DNA of 64,000 bases from Odiellus spinosus (GCA_963920705.1 OY987226.1:27908706-27972705), one strand, 5' to 3'. Counted from the first letter of the stretch, positions 43,001 to 55,560 are shown. Numbers and translations are program-made. Notes: generated from the sequence alone by a model not told the origin.

Positions 43001-46000
43001 CCGCAAATTTCCCAAGTGTAGATCCACAAATTTCCAAATTATAGATACACAAATTTCTCAAGTATTGATCGAGAAATTTCCCAAGTATTGATCGACAAAT
43101 TTTCCAAGTATAGATCGACAAATTTCCCTAGTATAGATAAACCAATTTCCCAAGTATAGATCCACAAATTTACGAAGTATAGATCCGTAAATTTCCCAAG
43201 TATAGATCCACAAATTTCCGAATCGTAGATCCACAAATTTCCCAAGTATAGATCCACAAATTTCCCAAGTATAGATCCACAAATTTCCCAAGTTTAGATC
43301 CACAAATTTCATAAGCATAGATCCACAAATTTCCGAAGTATAGATCCACAAATTTCCGAATTGTAGATCCACAAATTTCCCAAGTATAGATCCTCCAATT
43401 TCTCAAGTATAGATACACAAATTTCCGAAGTATAGATCCAAAAATTTCCCAAGTATAGATCCACAAATTTCCCGAATATAGATCCGCAAGTTTCCCAAGT
43501 ATAGATCCACAAATTTACCGAGTATAGATACACAAATTTCCCAAGCATTGATCCACAAATTTCCCAAGTATTGATCCGCAAACTTCCGAATCGTAGATCC
43601 ACAAATTTCACAAGTATAGATCCACAAATTTCCCAAATAGATTCATAAATTTCCCAAGTATAGATCCACAAATTTCCAAAGTATATATCCACAAATTTCA
43701 CGAGTATAGATCGACAAATTTCCAGGGTATAGATCCACAAATTTCAGAAGTATAGATCGAAAAACTTCTCAAGTATAGATCCACCAATTTCCCAAGTATA
43801 GATCCACTAATTTCCCAAGTATAGATCCACAAATTTCAAAAGTATAGATCCACAAATTTCCCAAGTAGATCCACAAATTTCCCAGGTATAGATGCACAAA
43901 TTTCCCAAGCATAGATGCACAAATTTCCCAAGTATAGATCCACAAATTTCCCAAGTATAGATCCACAAATTTCCCAAATATAGATCCACAAATTTCCCAA
44001 GTATAGATCCACAAATTTCCCGAGTATAGATCCGCAAATTTCCCAAGTGTAGATCCACAAATTTCCCAATTATAGATACACAAATTTCCCAAGTATTGAT
44101 CGACAAATTTTCCAAGTATAGATCGACAAATTTCCCTAGTATAGATAAACCAATTTCCCAAGTATAGATCCACAAATTTCCGAAGTATAGATCCGTAAAT
44201 TTCCCAAGTATAGATCCACAAATTTCCGAATCGTAGATCCACAAATTTCCCAAGTATAGATCCATAAATTTCCCAAGTATAGATCCACAAATTTCCCAAG
44301 TTTAGATCCACAAATTTCATAAGCATAGATCCACAAATTTCCCAAGTATAGATCCACAAATTTCCGAATTGTAGATCCATAAATTTCCCAAGTATAGATC
44401 CTCCAATTTCTCAAGTATAGATACACTAATTTCCCGAGTATAGATCCGCAAGTTTCCCAAGTATAGATCCACAAATTTACCGAGTATAGATACACAAATT
44501 TCCCAATCATTGATCCACAAATTTCCCAAGTATTGATCCGCAAACTTCCGAAGTATAGATCCGCAAAATTCCCAAGTATAGATCCACAAATTTTCCAAGT
44601 ATAGATCCACAAATTTCCCAAGCATAGATCCACAAATTTCCGAAGTATAGATCCGTACATTTCCCAAGTATAGATCCACAAATTTCCCAAGTATTGATCG
44701 ACAAATTTCACAAGTATATATCCACAAATTTCTCAAGTATAGATCCACAAATTTCCCAAGTATAGATCCACAAATTTCCCACGTATAGATCGACAAATTT
44801 CCGAAGTATAGTTCCACCAATTTCCCAAGCATAGACCCACAAATATCAAAAGTATAGATCCACCAATTTCCCAAGTATAGATCCGCAAATTTCTCAAGAA
44901 TAGATCGACAAATTTCCCAAGTATAGATCCATAAATTTCCCAAGTATAGATCCACAAATTCCCAAAGTATATATCCACAAATTTCCCGAGTATAGATCGG
45001 CAAATTTCCATGGTATAGATAGACAAATTTCAGAAGTATAGATCGACAAATTTCCCAAGTATAGATCCACAAATTTCCCAAGTATAGATCTACAAATTTC
45101 CCAAGTATTGATCGACAAATTTCACAAGTATATATCCACAAATTTCTCAAGTATATATCCACAAATTTCTCAAGTATAGATCCACAAATTTCCCAAGTAT
45201 AGATCCACAAATTTCCCAAGTATAGATCCACAAATTTCCGAAGTATAGATCCACAAATTTCCAAGAAGAGATCCACAAATTTCAGAAGTATAGATCCACA
45301 AATTTTAAATGTATAGATCCACAAATTTCCCAAGTATAGATCCACAAATTTCCCAAGTATAGATCCACAAATTTCCCAAGTATAGATCCACAAATTTCCC
45401 AAGAATTTATCGACAAATTTCCAAAGTATATATCCACAAATTTCACGAGTATAGATCGACAAATTTCCAGGGTATAGATCCACAAATTTCAGAAGTATAG
45501 ATCGAAAAACTTCTCAAGTATAGATCCACCAATTTCCCAAGTATAGATCCACTAATTTCCCAAGTATAGATCCACTAATTTCAAAAGTATAGATCCACCA
45601 ATTTCCCAAGTATAGATCCAAAATTTCCCAAGTATAGATCCACAAATTTCCCAAGTAGATCCACAAATTTCCCAAGTATAGATGCACAAATTTCCCAAGC
45701 ATAGATGCACAAATTTCCCAAGTATAGATCCACAAATTTCCCAAGTATAGATCCACAAATTTCCCAAATATAGATCCACAAATTTCCCAAGTATAGATCC
45801 ACAAATTTCCCGAGTATAGATCCGCAAATTTCCCAAGTGTAGATCCACAAATTTCCCAATTATAGATACACAAATTTCCCAAGTATTGATCGACAAATTT
45901 TCCAAGTATAGATCGACAAATTTCCCTAGTATAGATAAACCAATTTCCCAAGTATAGATCCACAAATTTCCGAAGTATAGATCCACAAATTTCCGAATCG

Positions 46001-47193
46001 TAGATCCACAAATTTCCCAAGTATAGATCCACAAATTTCCCAAGTATAGATCCACAAATTTCCCAAGTTTAGATCCACAAATTTCATAAGCATAGATCCA
46101 CAAATTTCCGAAGTATAGATCCAAAAATTTCCCAAGTATAGATCCACAAATTTCCCGAGTATAGATCCGCAAGTTTCCCAAGTATAGATCCACAAATTTA
46201 CCGAGTATAGATACACAAATTTCCCAAGCATTGATCCACAAATTTCCCAAGTATTGATCCGCAAACTTCCGAAGTATAGATCCGCAAAATTCCCAAGTAT
46301 AGATCCACAAATTTCCCAAGTATAGATCCACAAATTTCAAAAGTATAGATCCACCAATTTCCCAAGTATAGATCCACAAATTTCCCAAGTATAGATCCAC
46401 AAATTCCCAAAGTATAGATCCACCAATTTCCCAAGCATTGATCCACAAATTTCCCAAGTATAGATCCACAAATTTCAAAAGTATAGATCCACAAATTTCC
46501 CAAGTATAGATCCACAAATTTCCCAAATATAGATCCACAAATTTCCCAAGTATAGATCCACAAATTTCCCGAGTATAGATCCGCAAATTTCCCAAGTGTA
46601 GATCCACAAATTTCCAAATTATAGATACACAAATTTCTCAAGTATTGATCGAGAAATTTCCCAAGTATTGATCGACAAATTTTCCAAGTATAGATCGACA
46701 AATTTCCCTAGTATAGATAAACCAATTTCCCAAGTATAGATCCACAAATTTACGAAGTATAGATCCGTAAATTTCCCAAGTATAGATCCACAAATTTCCG
46801 AATCGTAGATCCACAAATTTCCCAAGTATAGATCCACAAATTTCCCAAGTATAGATCCACAAATTTCCCAAGTATAGATCCACAAATTTCCCAAGTTTAG
46901 ATCCACAAATTTCATAAGCATAGATCCACAAATTTCCGAAGTATAGATCCACAAATTTCCGAATTGTAGATCCACAAATTTCCCAAGTATAGATCCTCCA
47001 ATTTCTCAAGTATAGATACACAAATTTCCGAAGTATAGATCCAAAAATTTCCCAAGTATAGATCCACAAATTTCCCGAATATAGATCCGCAAGTTTCCCA
47101 AGTATAGATCCACAAATTTACCGAGTATAGATACACAAATTTCCCAAGCATTGATCCACAAATTTCCCAAGTATTGATCCGCAAACTTCCGAA
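40050..47193. repeat. Higher-order repeat, about 3.6 kb, two diverged tandem copies
   Basis: Bases about 40,050-43,590 and 43,590-47,193 match at offsets of 3,533, then 3,579, 3,580 and 3,603. The second copy has two extra monomers (CACGAGTATAG and CCAGGGTATAG units near 43,700). It also has one extra T near 46,429 and one extra monomer near 46,870. I noted about five single-base differences, such as AAGCGTAG at 41,252 against AAGCATAG. The rare GATCGAAAAACTTCTC monomer has its A-tract at 40,181, 41,926, 43,760 and 45,505. The unit is therefore itself two halves of about 1,745 and 1,834 bp. Confidence 0.85.
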
Positions 47194-48053
47194 GTATAGA
47201 TCCGCAAAATTCCCAAGTATAGATCCACAAATTTCCCAAGTATAGATCCACAAATTTCAAAAGTATAGATCCACCAATTTCCTAAGTATAGATCCAAAAT
47301 TTCCCAAGTATAGATCCACAAATTTCCCAAGTATAGATCCACAAATTCCCGAAGTATAGATGCACAAATTTCCCGAGTATAGATCGACAAATTTCCATGG
47401 TATAGATAGCCAAATTTCAGAAGTATAGATCGACAAATTTCCCAAGTATAGATCTACAAATTCCCAAAGTATAGATCCACAAATTTCCCAAGTATTGATC
47501 GACAAATTTCACAAGTATATATCCACAAATTTCCCAAGTATAGATCCACAAATTTCCCACGTATAGATCGACAAATTTCCGAAGTATAGTTCCACCAATT
47601 TCCCAAGCATAGACCCACAAATTTCAAAAGTATAGATCCACAAATTTCTCAAGTATAGATCGACAAATTTCCCAAGTATAGATCCATAAATTTCCCAAGT
47701 ATAGATCCAAAAATTCCCAAAGAATATATCCACAAATTTCCCGAGTATAGATCGACAAATTTCCATGGTATAGATAGACAAATTTCAGAAGTATAGATCG
47801 ACAAATTTTCCAAGTATAGATCCACAAATTTCCCAAGTATAGATCTACAAATTTCCCAAGTATTGATCGACAAATTTCACAAGTATATAGCCACAAATTT
47901 CTCAAGTATATATCCACAAATTTCTCAAGTATAGATCCACAAATTTCCCAAGTATAGATCCACAAATTTCCCAAGTATAGATCCACAAATTTCAAAAGTA
48001 TAGATCGACAAATTTCCAAGTATAGATCAATAAATTTCCGAAGCATTGATCCA
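47194..48053. repeat. Right edge of the 23-bp array
   Basis: About 37 monomers with more irregular variants than the interior. Near 47,295 is a 22-bp GATCCAAAATTTCCC unit. Near 47,708 is AAAAATTCCCAAAG. The last few units are CCAAGTATAGATCAATAAAT and CCGAAGCATTGATCCACAA, the final one cut short by the junction. No gene or transposon is seen at the edge. Confidence 0.8.
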
Positions 48054-48056
48054 CAA
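48054..48056. other. Abrupt junction between the 23-bp and 18-bp satellites
   Basis: The sequence GATCCACAA of the last 23-bp unit runs straight into CAATTGAAGAG of the first 18-bp unit. The three bases CAA belong to both, so the join has 3 bp of microhomology and no filler or linker. The first 18-bp units are already close to consensus. The left monomer has a C-rich plus strand (6 C, 2 G) and the right one a G-richer plus strand (3 G, 1 C), so base skew flips here. A break-and-join event is inferred; an assembly join is the alternative. Confidence 0.85.
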
Positions 48057-48613
48057 TTGAAGAGTTATTTTCAATTTAAGAGTTATTTTCAATTGAAGAG
48101 TTATTTTCAATTGAAGAGTTATTTTCAATTGAAAGGTTATTTTCCATTGAAGAGTTATTTTCAATTGAATAGTTATTTTCCATTGAAGAGTTATATTCAA
48201 TTGAAAGGTTATTTTCCATTGAAGAGTTATTTTCAATTGAAGAGTTATTTTCGATTGAGAGTTATTTTACATTGAAGAGTTATTTTCAATCGAAGAGTAA
48301 TTTTCTTTTGAGAGTTATTTTCATTTCAAGAAATATTTTCTTTTGTGAGTTATTTTCAGTTGAAGAAATATTTTCAATTGAAAGGTTATTTTCAATTAAA
48401 GAGATATTTTCGATTGAAAGGTGATTTTCCATTGAAGAGTTATTTTCAATAGAATAGTTATTTTCCATTGAAGAGTTATTTTCATTTGAAGAGTTATTTT
48501 CAATTGAAGAGTTATTTTCAATTGAAGAGTTATTTTCAATTGAAGAGTTATTTTCAATTGAAAGGTTATTTTCCATTGAAGAGTTATTTTCGATTGAAGA
48601 GTTATTTTCGATT

Positions 48614-48796
48614 GAAGAGTTATTTTCAATTGAAGAGTTATTTTCAATTGAAGAGTTATTTTCAATTGAAGAGTTATTTTCAATTGAAGAGTTATTTTCA
48701 ATTGAAGAGTTATTTTCAATTGAAGAGTTATTTTCAATTGAAGAGTTATTTTCAATTGAAGAGTTATTTTCAATTGAAGAGTTATTTTCAATTGAA
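48614..48796. repeat. Uniform run of about 10 consensus 18-bp units
   Basis: Ten consecutive GAAGAGTTATTTTCAATT units without a substitution lie between a CGATT variant on the left and a GAAAGGTGATTTTCC unit on the right. Such a run indicates recent local amplification by slippage or short unequal exchange. Confidence 0.85.
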
Positions 48797-50510
48797 AGGT
48801 GATTTTCCATTGAAGAGTTATTTTCAATTGAAGAGGTATTTTCCATTAAAGAGTTATTTTCAATTGAAGAGTTATTTTCGATTGAGAGTTATTTTCAATT
48901 GAAGAGTTATTTTCAATCGAAGGGTTATTTTCAATTGAAGAGTTATTTTTCATTGAAGTATTATTTTCCATTGAAGAGTTATTTTCAATTGAAGAGTTAT
49001 TTTCCATTGAAGAGTTATTTTCAATTGAAAGGTTATTTTCCATTGAAGAGTTATTTTCGATTGAAGAGTTATTTTCAATTGAAGAGTTATTTTACGTTGA
49101 AGAGCTATTTTCAGTTGAAGAGTTATTTTCAGTTGAAGAGTTATTTTCAATTGAAGAGTTATTTTCCATTGAAGAGTTATTTTCAATTAAAGAGTTATTT
49201 TCAATTGAAGAGTTATTTTCAATTGAAGAGTTATATTCAATTGATGCGTTATTTTCAATTGAAGAGTTATTTTCAATTGAAGAGTTATTTTCAATTGAAG
49301 AGTTATTTTCAATTGAAAGGTTATTTTCAATTGAAAGGTTATTTTCCATTGAAGAGTTATTTTCAATTGAAGAGTTATTTTCAATTGAAGAGTTATTTTC
49401 AATTGAAAGGTTATTTTCCATTGAAGAGTTATTTTCAATAGAATAGTTATTTTCCATTGAAGAGTTATTTTCATTTGAAGAGTTATTTTCGATTGAGATT
49501 TATTTTCAGTTGAAGAGTTATTTTCAATTGAAAGGTTATTTTCAATTGAAGAATTATTTTCCATTGAAGAGTTATTTTCCGTTGAAGAGTTATTTTCCGT
49601 TGAAGAGTTATTTTCAATTGAAAGGTTATTTTCAATTAAAGAGATATTTTCAATTGAAAGGTTATTTTCCATTGAAGAGTTATTTTCCATTGAAGAGTTA
49701 TTTTCAATTGAAAGGTTATTTCCATTGAAGAGTTATTTTCATTTGAAGAGTTATTTTCAATTAAAGAGATATTTTCGATTCAGAGTTATTTTCAATTGAA
49801 AGGTGATTTTCCATTGAAGAGTTATTTTCCATTGAAGAGTTATTTTCAATTGAAAGGTTATTTCCATTGAAGAGTTATTTTCATTTGAAGAGTTATTTTC
49901 AATTAAAGAGATATTTTCAATTGAGAGTTATTTTCAATTGAAAGGTGATTTTCCATTGAAGAGTTATTTTCCATTGAAGAGTTATTTTCAATTGAATAGT
50001 TATTTTCCATTGAAGAGTTATTTTCAATTGAAGAGTTATTTTCGATTGAGAGTTATTTTACATTGAAGAGTTATTTTCAATCGAAGAGTTATTTTCGATT
50101 AAGAGTTATTTTCAGTTGAAGATTTATTTTCAATTGAAAGGTTATTTTCCATTGAAGAATTATTTTCCATTGAAGAGTTATTTTCCGTTGAAGAGTTATT
50201 TTCGATTGAGAGTTATTTTCAATTGAAGAGATATTTTCAATTGAAAGGTTATTTTCCATGGAAGAGTTATTTTCCATTGAAGAGTTATTTTCAATTGAAA
50301 GGTTATTTCCATTGAAGAGTTATTTTCATTTGAAGAGTTATTTTCAATTAAAGAGATATTTTCGATTGAGAGTTATTTTCAATTGAAAGGTGATTTTCCA
50401 TTGAAGAGTTATTTTCAATTGAACAGTTATTTTCAATTGAAGAGTTATTTTCGATTGAGAGTTATTTTCAGTTGAAGAGTTATTTTCAATTGAAGAGTTA
50501 TTTTCGATTG

Positions 50511-50817
50511 AGAGTTATTTTCAATTGAAGAGTTATTTTCAATTGAAGAGTTATTTTCAATTGAAGAGTTATTTTCAATTGAAGAGTTATTTTCAATTGA
50601 AGAGTTATTTTCAATTGAAGAGTTATTTTCAATTGAAGAGTTATTTTCAATTGAAGAGTTATTTTCAATTGAAGAGTTATTTTCAATTGAAGAGTTATTT
50701 TCAATTGAAGAGTTATTTTCAATTGAAGAGTTATTTTCAATTGAAGAGTTATTTTCAATTGAAGAGTTATTTTCAATTGAAGAGTTATTTTCAATTGAAG
50801 AGTTATTTTCAATTGAA
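50511..50817. repeat. Uniform run of about 17 consensus 18-bp units
   Basis: About 17 identical 18-bp units lie between a 17-bp GATTGAGAG unit on the left and an inserted A (GAAAGAG) at about 50,818 on the right. The inserted base shifts frame and changes the conceptual peptide period from KSYFQL to EELFSI. This shows that the open frames track unit length and not selection. Confidence 0.88.
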
Positions 50818-50935
50818 AGAGTTATTTTCAATTAAAGAGATATTTTCAATTGAAAGGTTATTTTCCATTGAAGAGTTATTTTCCATTGAAGAGTTATTTT
50901 CAATTGAAAGGTTATTTCCATTGAAGAGTTATTTT

Positions 50936-53900
50936 CAATTAAAGAGATATTTTCGATTGAGAGTTATTTTCAATTGAAAGGTGATTTTCCATTGAAGTGT
51001 TATTTTCAATTGAAGAGCTATTTTCAATTATTTTCAATTGAAGAGCTATTTTCAATTGAAGAGTTATTTTCAATTGAAGAGTTATTTTCAATTGAAGAGT
51101 TATTTTCGAATGAGAGTTATTTTCAGTTGTAGAGTTATTTTCAATTGAAGAATTATTTTCAATTGAAGAGTTATTTTCAATTGAAGAGTTATTTTCAATT
51201 GAAGAGTTATTTTCAATTGAAGAGTTATTTTCAATTGAAGAGTTATTTTCAGTTGAAGAGTTATTTTCAATTGAAGAGTTATTTTCAATTGAAAGGTTAT
51301 TTTTCAATGAAGAGTTATTTTAAATTGAAGAGTTATTTTCAATCGAAGAGTTATTTTCTTTTGAGAGTTATTTTCAGTTGAAGAAATATTTTCTTTTGAG
51401 AGTTATTTTCAGTTGAAGAAATATTTTCAATTGAAAGGTTATTTTCAATTAAAGAGATATTTTCGATTGAGAGTTATTTTCAATTGAAAGGTGATTTTCC
51501 ATTGAAGAGTTATTTTCAATTGAAAGGTTATTTTCCATTGAAGAGTTATTTTCAATTGAATAGTTATTTTCCATTGAAGAGTTATTTTCAATTGAAGAGT
51601 TATTTTACATTGAAGAGTTATTTTACATTGAAGAGTTATTTTCAATTGAAGAGTTATTTTCAATTGAAGAGTTATTTTCAATTGAAGAGTTATTTTCAAT
51701 TGAAGAGTTATTTTCAATTGAAAGGTTATTTTCAATTAAAGAGATATTTTCAATTGAAAGGTTATTTTCCATTGAAGAGTTATTTTCCATTGAAGAGTTA
51801 TTTTCAATTGAAAGGTTATTTCCATTGAAGAGTTATTTTCAATTAAAGAGATATTTTCGATTGAGAGTTATTTTCAATTGAAAGGTGATTTTCCATTGAA
51901 GTGTTATTTTCAATTGAAGAGTTATTTTCGAATGAGAGTTATTTTCAGTTGTAGAGTTATTTTCAATTGAAGAGTTATTTTCAATTGAAGAGTTATTTTC
52001 AATTGAAGAGTTATTTTCAATTGAAGAGTTATTTTCAGTTGAAGAGTTATTTTAAATTGAAGAGTTATTTTCAATCGAAGAGTTATTTTCTTTCAGAGTT
52101 ATTTTCAGTTGAAGAAATATTTTCTTTTGAGAGTTATTTTCAGTTGAAGAAATATTTTCAATTGAAAGGTTATTTTCAATTAAAGAGATATTTTCGATTG
52201 AGAGTTATTTTCAATTGAAAGGTGATTTTCCATTGAAGAGTTATTTTCAATTGAAAGGTTATTTTCCATTGAAGAGTTATTTTCAATTGAATAGTTATTT
52301 TCCATTGAAGAGTTATTTTCAATTGAAGAGTTATTTTACATTGAAGAGTTATTTTACATTGAAGAGTTATTTTCAATCGAAGAGTTATTTTCGATTAAGA
52401 GTTATTTTCAGTTGAAGATTTATTTTCAATTGAAAGGTTATTTTCCATTGAAGAATTATTTTCCATTGAAGAGTTATTTTCCGTTGAAGAGTTATTTTCA
52501 ATCGAAGAGTTATTTTCAATCGAAGAGTTATTTTCGATTGAGAGTTATTTTCAGTTGAAGAGTTAATTTCAATCGAAGAGTTATTTTCAATTGAAGAGTT
52601 ATTTTCAATTGAAAGGTTATTTTCAATAAAGAGATATTTTCAATTGAAAGGTTATTTTCCATTGAAGAGTTATTTTCCATTGAAGAGTTATTTTCCATTG
52701 AAGAGTTATTTTCCATTGAAGAGTTATTTTCAATTGAAAGGTTATTTTCCATTGAAGAGTTATTTTTATTTGAAGAGTTATTTTCAATTAAAGAGATATT
52801 TTCAATTGAAAGGTGATTTTCCATTGAAGAGTTATTTTCAATTGAAGAGTTATTTTCCATTGAGAGTTACTTTCAGTTGAAGAGTTATTTTCGATTGAAG
52901 AGTTATTTTCAATTGAAGAGTTATTTTCGATTGAGAGTTATTTTCAGTTGAAGAGTTATTTTCAATTGAAGAGTTATTTTCAATTGAAGAGATATTTTCG
53001 ATTCAGAGTTATTTTCAATTGAAAGGTGATTTTCCATTGAAGAGTTATTTTCAATTGAAAGGTTATTTTCCATTGAAGAGTTATTTTCATTTAAAGAGTT
53101 ATTTTCAATTAAAGAGATATTTTCGAATGAGAGTTATTTTCAATTGAAAGGTGATTTTCCGTTGAAGAGTTATTTTCGATTGAAGAGTTATTTTCAATAG
53201 AAAGGTTATTTTCCATTGAAGAGTTATTTTCAATTGAAGAGTTATTTTCGATTGAGAGTTATTTTCAGTTGAAGAGTTATTTTCAATTGAAGAGTTATTT
53301 TCGATTGAGAGTTATTTTCAGTTGAAGAGTTATTTTCAATTGAAGAGATATTTTCGATTGAGAGTTATTTTCAATTGAAAGGTGATTTTCCATTGAAGAG
53401 TTATTTTCAATTGAACAGTTATTTTCAATTGAAGAGTTATTTTCGATTGAGAGTTATTTTCAGTTGAAGAGTTATTTTCAATTGAAGAGTTATTTTCGAT
53501 TGAGAGTTATTTTCAATTGAAAGGTGATTTTCCATTGAAGAGTTATTTTCCATTGAAGAGTTATTTTCAATTGAATAGTTATTTTCCATTGAAGAGTTAT
53601 TTTCAATTGAAGAGTTATTTTCGATTGAGAGTTATTTTACATTGAAGAGTTTTTTTCAATCGAAGAGTTATTTTCGATTAAGAGTTATTTTCAGTTGAAG
53701 ATTTATTTTCAATTGAAAGGTTATTTTCCATTGAAGAGTTATTTTCCGTTGAAGAGTTATTTTCGATTGAGAGTTATTTTCAATTGAAGAGATATTTTCA
53801 ATTGAAAGGTTATTTTCCATGGAAGAGTTATTTTCCATTGAAGAGTTATTTTCAATTGAAAGGTTATTTCCATTGAAGAGTTATTTTCATTTGAAGAGTT

Positions 53901-55560
53901 ATTTTCAATTAAAGAGATATTTTCGATTGAGAGTTATTTTCAATTGAAAGGTGATTTTCCATTGAAGTGTTATTTTCAATTGAAGAGCTATTTTCAATTG
54001 AAGAGTTATTTTCAATTGAAGAGTTATTTTCAATTGAAGAGTTATTTTCGAATGAGAGTTATTTTCAGTTGTAGAGTTATTTTCAATTGAAGAGTTATTT
54101 TCAATTGAAGAGTTATTTTCAATTGAAGAGTTATTTTCAATTGAAGAGTTATTTTCAATTGAAGAGTTATTTTCAATTGAAGAGTTATTTTCAATTGAAG
54201 AGTTATTTTCAATTGAAGAGTTATTTTCAATTGAAGAGTTATTTTCAGTTGAAGAGTTATTTTCAATTGAAGAGTTACTTTCAATTGAAGAGTTATTTTC
54301 AATTGAAAGGTTATTTTCCAATGAAGAGTTATTTTAAATTGAAGAGTTATTTTCAATCGAAGAGTTATTTTCTTTTGAGTTATTTTCAGTTGAAGAAATA
54401 TTTTCTTTTGAGAGTTATTTTCAGTTGAAGAAATATTTTCGATTGAGAGTTATTTTCAATTGAAAGGTGATTTTCCATTGAAGAGTTATTTTCAATTGAA
54501 AGGTTATTTTCCATTGAAGAGTTATTTTCAATTGAATAGTTATTTTCCATTGAAGAGTTATTTTCAATTGAAGAGTTATTTTCAGTTGAAGATTTATTTT
54601 CAATTGAAAGGTTATTTTCCATTGAAGAATTATTTTCCATTGAAGAGTTATTTTCCGTTGAAGAGTTATTTTCCGTTGAAGAGTTATTTTCAATCGAAGA
54701 GTTATTTTCGATTGAGAGTTATTTTCAGTTGAAGAGTTAATTTCAATCGAAGAGTTATTTTCAATTGAAAGGTTATTTTCAATAAAGAGATATTTTCAAT
54801 TGAAAGGTTATTTTCCATTGAAGAGTTATTTTCCATTGAAGAGTTATTTTCCATTGAAGAGTTATTTTCAATTGAAAGGTTATTTTCCATTGAAGAGTTA
54901 TTTTCATTTGAAGAGTTATTTTCAATTAAAGAGATATTTTCAATTGAAAGGTGATTTTCCATTGAAGAGTTATTTTCAATTGAAGAGTTATTTTCCATTG
55001 AGAGTTACTTTCAGTTGAAGAGTTATTTTCGATTGAAGAGTTATTTTCAATTGAAGAGTTATTTTCGATTGAGAGTTATTTTCAGTTGAAGAGTTATTTT
55101 CAATTGAAGAGATATTTTCGATTCAGAGTTATTTTCAATTGAAAGGTGATTTTCCATTGAAGAGTTATTTTCAATTGAAAGGTTATTTTCCATTGAAGAG
55201 TTATTTTCATTTAAAGAGTTATTTTCAATTAAAGAGATATTTTCGAATGAGAGTTATTTTCAATTGAAAGGTGATTTTCCGTTGAAGAGTTATTTTCGAT
55301 TGAAGAGTTATTTTCAATAGAAAGGTTATTTTCAATAGAAAGGTTATTTTCCATTGAAGAGTTATTTTCAATTGAAGAGTTATTTTCGATTGAGAGTTAT
55401 TTTCAGTTGAAGAGTTATTTTCAATTGAAGAGTTATTTTCGATTGAGAGTTATTTTCAGTTGAAGAGTTATTTTCAATTGAAGAGATATTTTCGATTGAG
55501 AGTTATTTTCAATTGAAAGGTGATTTTCCATTGAAGAGTTATTTTCAATTGAAGAGTTAT
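50936..55560. repeat. Higher-order repeats within the 18-bp array (about 0.9 and 2.1 kb)
   Basis: An ordered set of rare units recurs. GAAGTGTTATTTTC occurs at 50,994, 51,898 and 53,964, followed by CGAATGAG at 51,107, 51,929 and 54,049. GTTGTAG then follows at 51,126, 51,948 and 54,068, and TTTTAAATTGAAG near 51,321, 52,053 and 54,335. The stretch 51,840-53,900 is followed by a similar 53,900-55,560. Examples are the GAGAGTTACTTTCAG unit near 52,862 and 55,000, and CCGTTGAAGAGTTATTTTCG near 53,159 and 55,279. Spacing between anchors varies by whole 18-bp units. Confidence 0.78.
54073..54247. repeat. Uniform run of about 10 consensus 18-bp units
   Basis: Nearly ten perfect units follow the GTTGTAG marker. 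The same marker is followed by a shorter uniform run near 51,960. It is also followed by a run broken by one changed unit near 51,140. The number of units in this slot therefore differs between higher-order copies. Confidence 0.82.

Larger units (their letters stand above)
1..48056. repeat. 23-bp satellite array (left array)
   Basis: Head-to-tail 23-bp monomers fill the whole interval. The commonest unit, on the + strand, is AAGTATAGATCC followed by ACAAATTTCCC. All units I read lie in this one orientation. Recurrent variants include AAGCATAG, AAGTATTGATCGAC, TTTCCGAAG, GATCCGTAAAT, GATCCGCAAAT, GATGCACAAAT, AAGTTTAG, AATCGTAG and TTTTAAAAG. Shorter units of about 18-22 bp also occur, for example GATCACAAATTT (22), AAGATAGATCC (21), AAGTAGATCC (21) and CCTAGATAAACC. 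The array enters from beyond base 1. No gene, RNA or transposon interrupts it. Family identity is unknown to me. Eukaryotic heterochromatic satellite is the natural reading. The monomer has no evident kinship with the 18-bp unit to its right. Confidence 0.98.

Noticed and set aside
1-48056. Iterons of a plasmid or phage replication origin (units of about 20 bp)
   Set aside because: Iteron sets have a few to a few dozen units beside a replication gene. Here there are about two thousand and no gene.
48040-48070. A transposon or LTR border at the satellite junction
   Set aside because: No terminal inverted repeat, target-site duplication, poly(A) tail or unique sequence is present; only 3 bp are shared.
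48000-48120. Common ancestry of the 23-bp and 18-bp monomers
   Set aside because: Apart from short A/T-rich words and the 3-bp overlap they do not align in either orientation, so I treat them as independent satellites.
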